NCBI GenBank assembly: GCA_003641345.1
Contig: QNAD01000035.1
Coordinates: 1-10,517 of the forward strand
Direction: 5' to 3'
Origin: Candidatus Zixiibacteriota bacterium
GTDB taxonomy: Bacteria > Zixibacteria > MSB-5A5 > GN15 > FEB-12
Length of the DNA: 10,517 bases
In this document: in pieces, positions 7,074-10,517 of the stretch
Position numbering within the stretch: the first letter of the stretch is position 1
Layout: each line of letters starts with the position of its first letter
Translations under genes and position numbers: made by a program
Notes under the pieces: generated by a model
What the model was told of the DNA's origin: nothing
Databases searched by the model: none
What the model saw: the letters and a program-made list of their open reading frames with translations, nothing else

Positions 7074-7622
7074 TTAGTCAGTTTTTTTCCTTGCAACAGT
7101 TTTCTTTTTTGTAACAGCACTCTTAACAACTGCTTTTTTCTCAAATGTATTTTTTTTCTTAGCAGTTTTCTTTAATACTTTTTTCTTTTTGACGGCTGTT
7201 TTTTTCTCTTTTGTATCAGCTGTATCTTTAGCAGTTTTCTTTGCTTTCACAGGCTTAGATTCAACAGTCACATCCATTTGACCTTCAATCAATATTGTCA
7301 GATGGCAAAAACGCTTACGATAACGGAATGCCCGTCCCATAGATTGGAACCGGATTCTCTTCGCAGTCGGGGCAGCATCAACAATGATATTCTTAACCAG
7401 CAAATCTTCCGGTTTAAGGTGATCAGTGCCTTCCAGTGAAAGAGCGTTAGATGCCGCTGATTTTAATGTTTTGGCAATATGATGAGCTGCAATCCGTGGC
7501 GTAAAATTCAAAATATTCAACGCTTTTTCTACAGGCATCCCTTTAACCATGTCTCCGACCAAACGCATTTTACGCGGTGGGACACTAATATATTTCAGAC
7601 AAGCTTTTGATTTAACCAGCAT
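7074..7622 (-). CDS. rplV: 50S ribosomal protein L22 with lysine-rich C-terminal tail
   Basis: L22 lines the nascent-peptide tunnel with an extended hairpin and binds all domains of 23S rRNA. The core spans about residues 1-117: KYISVPPRKMRLVGDMVKGM (about 10-29), VEKALNILNF, ALSLEGTDHLKPEDLLVKNI (about 60-79), and the hairpin region DAAPTAKRIRFQSMGRAFRY with RKRFCHLTILI. The typical protein ends near 110-120. Here about 65 further residues follow, made almost wholly of Lys, Ala, Thr and Val (for example KAKKTAK, KKKKVLKKTAKKK), like the tails of histone H1-type proteins. The tail is encoded by A-rich DNA including runs of seven and eight A on the coding strand. Composition stays uniform across these runs, so the frame appears correct. 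ATG 7622 has only a weak AAAGGT site and lies 8 bases after rpsS. Confidence 0.96.
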   Translation of the reverse strand: MLVKSKACLKYISVPPRKMRLVGDMVKGMPVEKALNILNFTPRIAAHHIAKTLKSAASNALSLEGTDHLKPEDLLVKNIIVDAAPTAKRIRFQSMGRAFRYRKRFCHLTILIEGQMDVTVESKPVKAKKTAKDTADTKEKKTAVKKKKVLKKTAKKKNTFEKKAVVKSAVTKKKTVARKKTD

Positions 7623-7630
7623 TAGACTAA

Positions 7631-7921
7631 TTAACCTTTCACCTTAGACGCACGTTCCACCAGTTTTCCACTATGACCGCGAAAAGTTCTGGTTGGAGCA
7701 AATTCACCCAATTTATGACCTACCATATTTTCCGTTATATAAATCGGTACAAATTTATTTCCGGTATGAACAGCTAAAGTATGTCCGACAAACTCAGGAG
7801 TTATAGTAGAACGACGTGACCAGGTTTTGATCACTTTCTTCTCTCCTGTTTCATTTAAAGCATCAATTTTAGCCATCAGCTTTTCTTCAATGAATGGCCC
7901 TTTTTTTAGTGAACGAGGCAT
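7631..7921 (-). CDS. rpsS: 30S ribosomal protein S19
   Basis: S19 forms a pair with S13 in the head of the small subunit, near the A-site tRNA. The product has 96 residues. The N-terminus [19 protein letters not shown] is canonical, as are [20 protein letters not shown] (about 28-47), the [20 protein letters not shown] segment (about 55-74) and [14 protein letters not shown] 7921 has GGAG 8 bases upstream. rplB ends 16 bases before it and rplV begins 8 bases after it. Confidence 0.97.
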   Translation of the reverse strand: MPRSLKKGPFIEEKLMAKIDALNETGEKKVIKTWSRRSTITPEFVGHTLAVHTGNKFVPIYITENMVGHKLGEFAPTRTFRGHSGKLVERASKVKG

Positions 7922-7937
7922 CTATTATACTCCACTA

Positions 7938-8768
7938 TTATTTTTTAGCTCTACGATCTTCAACTAAATGATCGAGAGATTTCCGTTTCTTTCTGGTCTT
8001 GTAACCTTTGGTCGGCTTACCCCACGGGGTACAAGGGTGACGACCGCCAGAAGAGCGTCCTTCACCACCACCCATAGGGTGATCAACAGGGTTCATCGCA
8101 ACGCCGCGAACATTCGGGCGGCGGCCTCTCCAACGAGAAGCACCAGCTTTACCCCAGATTACATTTTTATGATCAATATTTGAAACCTGCCCAACAACAG
8201 CAAAACAATTAAGAGGCACTGTTCTGGTTTCGCCAGAAGGCATTTTCAAAATAGCTTTGTTGCCATCTTTAGCTACTAACTGAGCCATAGACCCAGCAGA
8301 CCTAACCATCTGAGCACCTTTTCCAGGATTCATCTCAACATTATGTACAATTGTACCAAGAATCATTTTGTCAATCGGCAAAGCATTACCAACTTTATTC
8401 TCAACATTTTCTCCAGAAATAACCGTATCATTAACATTAAGTCCATCTGGAGCAATTATATATCTTTTCTCCCCGTCTGCATAATGTAACAGGGCGATAC
8501 GTGCTGAGCGATTGGGATCGTATTCAATCGATGCAACCCGAGCAGGGATATCATGTTTTTTTCTCTTAAAGTCAATGATTCTATAAAATCTCTTATGACC
8601 ACCACCACGCTGATAAGCTGTGATCCGTCCTTTATTATTTCTACCGCCAGTTTTTTTAAGCGGTTCAAGAAGAGATTTTTCCGGTTTAGCAGATGTAATC
8701 TCATCAAAAGTCGGAACAGTTCTATATCTAAACGACGGGGTAATCGGTCTAAATTTCTTTATTGCCAT
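7938..8768 (-). CDS. rplB: 50S ribosomal protein L2
   Basis: L2 is a primary 23S rRNA binder close to the peptidyl-transferase centre and needed for subunit association. The product has 276 residues, as expected. The N-terminal RNA-binding OB-type domain includes [20 protein letters not shown] (about 38-57) with [12 protein letters not shown] following, and [20 protein letters not shown] (about 80-99). The C-terminal SH3-like domain carries AGSMAQLVA and the long basic extension [17 protein letters not shown] with [14 protein letters not shown]. The His of DHP (H230 here; linked in E. coli to peptidyl-transfer activity) is retained. The second His of the common DHPHGGGEG is Met at 232, a variant known in some phyla. 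GGTGAT stands 7-9 bases before ATG 8768. rplW ends 18 bases upstream. Confidence 0.98.
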   Translation of the reverse strand: MAIKKFRPITPSFRYRTVPTFDEITSAKPEKSLLEPLKKTGGRNNKGRITAYQRGGGHKRFYRIIDFKRKKHDIPARVASIEYDPNRSARIALLHYADGEKRYIIAPDGLNVNDTVISGENVENKVGNALPIDKMILGTIVHNVEMNPGKGAQMVRSAGSMAQLVAKDGNKAILKMPSGETRTVPLNCFAVVGQVSNIDHKNVIWGKAGASRWRGRRPNVRGVAMNPVDHPMGGGEGRSSGGRHPCTPWGKPTKGYKTRKKRKSLDHLVEDRRAKK

Positions 8769-8786
8769 AACCTATCACCAACCTTA

Positions 8787-9074
8787 TTATACATTCTCAA
8801 ACATGGTTATTACTTCACCGGTCTTTAAACGGACAATCGCTTTTTTCCAAGCCGGCCTCTTACCTTCAAAACGACCCATCCGCTTTATTTTACCAGGCAT
8901 AGTCATGGTACGGACAGAATCTACTTTGACATTGAAAGCTTCTTGTATTGCTTGTCTAATTTTATGTTTACCGGCTCTTCTGTCTACCTTGAAGACATAC
9001 TCATTATTAGCATCTCGCAAATTGGTTGTGCGTTCGGTAATAATGTGCGATAAAATAACTTTATGAATTTCCAT
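8787..9074 (-). CDS. rplW: 50S ribosomal protein L23
   Basis: L23 lies at the tunnel exit and is the docking site for trigger factor and the signal recognition particle. The product is 95 residues from the ATG at 9074: MEIHKVILSHIITERTTNLR, then the strand YVFKVDRRAGKHKIRQAIQE (about 27-46) with AFNVKVDSV, the flexible MPGKIKRMGRFEGKRPAWKK (about 60-79) and AIVRLKTGEVI. The Glu of ITER (E14) corresponds to the trigger-factor contact region of E. coli L23. An upstream extension of the frame to 9137 would add 21 residues that overlap rplD and do not resemble L23, so it was rejected. Only one base separates the rplD TAA from this ATG, and the GAGGTG site lies within the end of rplD. Confidence 0.96.
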   Translation of the reverse strand: MEIHKVILSHIITERTTNLRDANNEYVFKVDRRAGKHKIRQAIQEAFNVKVDSVRTMTMPGKIKRMGRFEGKRPAWKKAIVRLKTGEVITMFENV

Positions 9075-9075
9075 T

Positions 9076-9699
9076 TTACGCAAACACCTCTTCAACTTTT
9101 TCAAGTCCGGCCTTGGTAAACAACAAATAATCGGCATTTATGATATCATAACCGTTAGCCAAACCAGCTCGGCAATACAACACCATATCCAGATTACGAC
9201 AAGACAAAACCAGATTCTTATTTTCACCTTCATCAAGGATCAAACATTTCTTTCCAGCTAAATCCAAATTAGCCATGATGGAATCAATCTTTTTAGTTTT
9301 GATTTCACCAAGTTTCAAATCCTCAATAATTTTTATACGTTCGGACAAGGCTTTATCCGAAAAGACAGAACGCAAAGCTAATCTTCTCATCTTCTTCGGG
9401 AAATTGGAACCATAACTTCTTGGATGCGGACCAAAGACAATACCGCCTCCACGCCACAGTGGTGAACGAATTGTACCGGCACGAGCTCGCCCCGTACCTT
9501 TTTGACGCCATGGTTTACGACCGCCACCACGTACATCTTTACGTGTTTTAGTTGCGGCGTTACCTTGCCTTTGCCTGGCAAGATAATTAACGATATACTG
9601 ATGAACAACCGATTCATTTGGCTCAACACCAAAAACTTCCGGTTTCAGTTCAACAGTTCCGATTTCTTTACCTTCTTGATTGTACACCTTAATGCTCAT
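9076..9699 (-). CDS. rplD: 50S ribosomal protein L4
   Basis: L4 sends an extended loop into the exit tunnel next to L22. In enterobacteria it also represses its own S10 operon through the leader, which would lie upstream of this window. The product has 207 residues. The N-terminal strand is MSIKVYNQEGKEIGTVELKP. The long arginine/glycine-rich loop covers about 57-93 (RGGGRKPWRQKGTGRARAGT, IRSPLWRGGGIVFGPHPR), and MRRLALRSVFSDKAL follows. The Rossmann-like C-terminal half includes KKCLILDEGENKNLVLSCRN (about 149-168) and ends in a short helix KVEEVFA. ATG 9699 has AGGATGG 9 bases upstream and follows rplC by 14 bases. Confidence 0.97.
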   Translation of the reverse strand: MSIKVYNQEGKEIGTVELKPEVFGVEPNESVVHQYIVNYLARQRQGNAATKTRKDVRGGGRKPWRQKGTGRARAGTIRSPLWRGGGIVFGPHPRSYGSNFPKKMRRLALRSVFSDKALSERIKIIEDLKLGEIKTKKIDSIMANLDLAGKKCLILDEGENKNLVLSCRNLDMVLYCRAGLANGYDIINADYLLFTKAGLEKVEEVFA

Positions 9700-9713
9700 T
9701 ATCTGTATCCATC

Positions 9714-10340
9714 CTATCCGCGATTAGTCAAACGTACTTTAACCAACGAGCCCTTAAAGCCCGGGACAGCACCTTTGATCAGCATCAGGTTTTCATCTTC
9801 AATTATTCTTACTATCTCAAGATTCATTATAGTAACTTTATCCTTACCCATTCTACCAGCCATTTTCATTCCCTTAAAAACTCTTGAGGGATAAGATGAC
9901 TGTCCAATAGAACCAGGAGCACGCCACCTGTCAGACTGGCCGTGAGTCTTATTTGCCTCGGAGAAGCCATGTCTTTTTATAGTACCGGCAAACCCAAGTC
10001 CGCGGGATATTCCAGTAACATCGACACGTTCGCCTTCTTTGAATATACCAACTTTAACTTCAGAACCTAATTCAAGCTCATCACCATCAAATTTAATTTC
10101 CTTTAAATATTGAGACGGCTCGACACCTGCTTTTTCAAAATGTCCAACCATTGGCTTGTTAAGATTACTTTTCTTACGTTTACCAAAACCAACCTGATAA
10201 GCAGCAACTTTATCACCTTCACCGTGTCTTTTAGCTACTACCGGACATGGGCCAGCTTCAATAACCGTAACCGGTACCGCTTCGCCAGTTGGCTGGAAAA
10301 TGCGTGTCATACCAATTTTTTTACCAAGTATTTCCTTCAT
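9714..10340 (-). CDS. rplC: 50S ribosomal protein L3
   Basis: L3 is one of the first proteins to bind 23S rRNA; its long loop reaches the peptidyl-transferase centre. From the ATG at 10340 the product has 208 residues, typical. Signatures are ILGKKIGMTRIF at the N-terminus, VTVIEAGPCPVV (about 24-35), VDVTGISRGLGFAGTIKRHG (about 107-126), and RAPGSIGQSSYPSRVFKGMK (about 140-159) with MAGRMG following. Q147 in GSIGQ matches the glutamine methylated by PrmB in E. coli. Alternative starts are the ATG at 10349 and the TTG at 10358, which overlaps the rpsJ stop. 10340 was chosen because the AGGA at 10350-10353 is 9 bases away, while it would abut the ATG at 10349 directly. The gene begins 14 bases after rpsJ ends. 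Confidence 0.96.
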   Translation of the reverse strand: MKEILGKKIGMTRIFQPTGEAVPVTVIEAGPCPVVAKRHGEGDKVAAYQVGFGKRKKSNLNKPMVGHFEKAGVEPSQYLKEIKFDGDELELGSEVKVGIFKEGERVDVTGISRGLGFAGTIKRHGFSEANKTHGQSDRWRAPGSIGQSSYPSRVFKGMKMAGRMGKDKVTIMNLEIVRIIEDENLMLIKGAVPGFKGSLVKVRLTNRG

Positions 10341-10349
10341 TTCCGGCAT

Positions 10350-10353
10350 TCCT
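10350..10353 (-). promoter_or_regulatory. Probable ribosome-binding site of rplC
   Basis: AGGA on the minus strand sits 9 bases before the ATG at 10340, directly after the rpsJ stop. It touches the ATG at 10349, which makes that codon an unlikely start. Confidence 0.45.
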
Positions 10354-10354
10354 A

Positions 10355-10517
10355 TCAAGTTTTAATTTCAACATCAACGCCAGCTGGCAAGTCAAGCTTC
10401 ATTAAAGCATCAACTGTTTGAGGAGTTGATTCATAAATTTCAATCAACCGTTTGTGGACTCGTGTTTCAAATTGTTCACGAGATTTTTTATCAACATGAG
10501 GTGAACGCAGAACAGTA
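10355..10517 (-). CDS. rpsJ: 30S ribosomal protein S10 (partial, N-terminus beyond window)
   Basis: S10 belongs to the head of the small subunit and, as NusE, also joins transcription antitermination complexes with NusB. The visible 53 residues are the C-terminal half of a protein normally about 102-105 long. They open with [20 protein letters not shown] (the conserved SPHV(D/N)KKSREQFE motif), then [20 protein letters not shown] and [13 protein letters not shown] before TGA. The frame is open to the window edge. It is the first gene of the S10 operon, so the operon promoter and any leader lie outside to the right (or behind further str-operon genes such as tuf). Confidence 0.97.
   Translation of the reverse strand, partial: TVLRSPHVDKKSREQFETRVHKRLIEIYESTPQTVDALMKLDLPAGVDVEIKT

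Noticed and set aside
8620..9066. Plus-strand frame of 148 residues across rplB and rplW
   Set aside because: It runs antiparallel to two well-conserved ribosomal genes and shows no family features; a by-product of codon composition.
9075..9137. Longer L23 start adding 21 N-terminal residues
   Set aside because: The extension lies inside rplD in another frame, does not resemble L23, and a proper ATG with a ribosome-binding site exists at 9074.

Overview
The window is one unbroken stretch of the conserved bacterial ribosomal protein supercluster (S10 operon followed directly by the spc operon). All of it is transcribed from the minus strand, so transcription order runs from base 10517 down to base 1. 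Twenty-two genes can be read: rpsJ (partial at the right edge), rplC, rplD, rplW, rplB, rpsS, rplV, rpsC, rplP, rpmC, rpsQ (S10 part, about 10517 to 5115), then rplN, rplX, rplE, rpsN, rplF preceded by rpsH, rplR, rpsE, rpmD, rplO and secY (spc part, about 5076 to 1; secY runs off the left edge). The order is the same as in Escherichia coli and Bacillus. Gaps between genes are about 1 to 39 bases, with one- or few-base overlaps or near-contacts at rplD/rplW, rplP/rpmC and rplO/secY. No stretch over 300 bases lacks a gene. I see no plus-strand gene, RNA gene, mobile element, CRISPR array or convincing internal promoter or terminator.

The organism is a bacterium with a moderately A+T-rich genome (judged by eye). 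Clues to lineage are: a short 61-residue zinc-binding S14, Met in place of the second His of the L2 motif DHPHGGGEG (a variant I recall from Bacteroidota-like lineages), and long basic C-terminal tails on S3 and L22. This would fit an uncultured member of the wider FCB-type lineages, but that placement is a guess; the proteins are clearly bacterial, neither archaeal nor organellar.

The genes work together as one transcription unit that builds both ribosomal subunits (peptidyl-transferase neighbourhood: L2, L3, L4, L16; exit tunnel: L4, L22, L23, L24, L29; 5S particle: L5, L18; small subunit: S3, S5, S8, S10, S14, S17, S19) and ends with SecY, the membrane channel that docks at the exit tunnel.

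The one real anomaly is rpsE (S5). The reading frame is broken by one missing base near 2117-2121, inside the highly conserved KGGRRF loop, although both halves are otherwise perfectly conserved. In an essential single-copy gene this is most likely a sequencing or assembly error. The other points worth a look are the lineage-specific tails of S3 (about 99 residues) and L22 (about 65 residues), encoded side by side. I do not find an undescribed biological system here.
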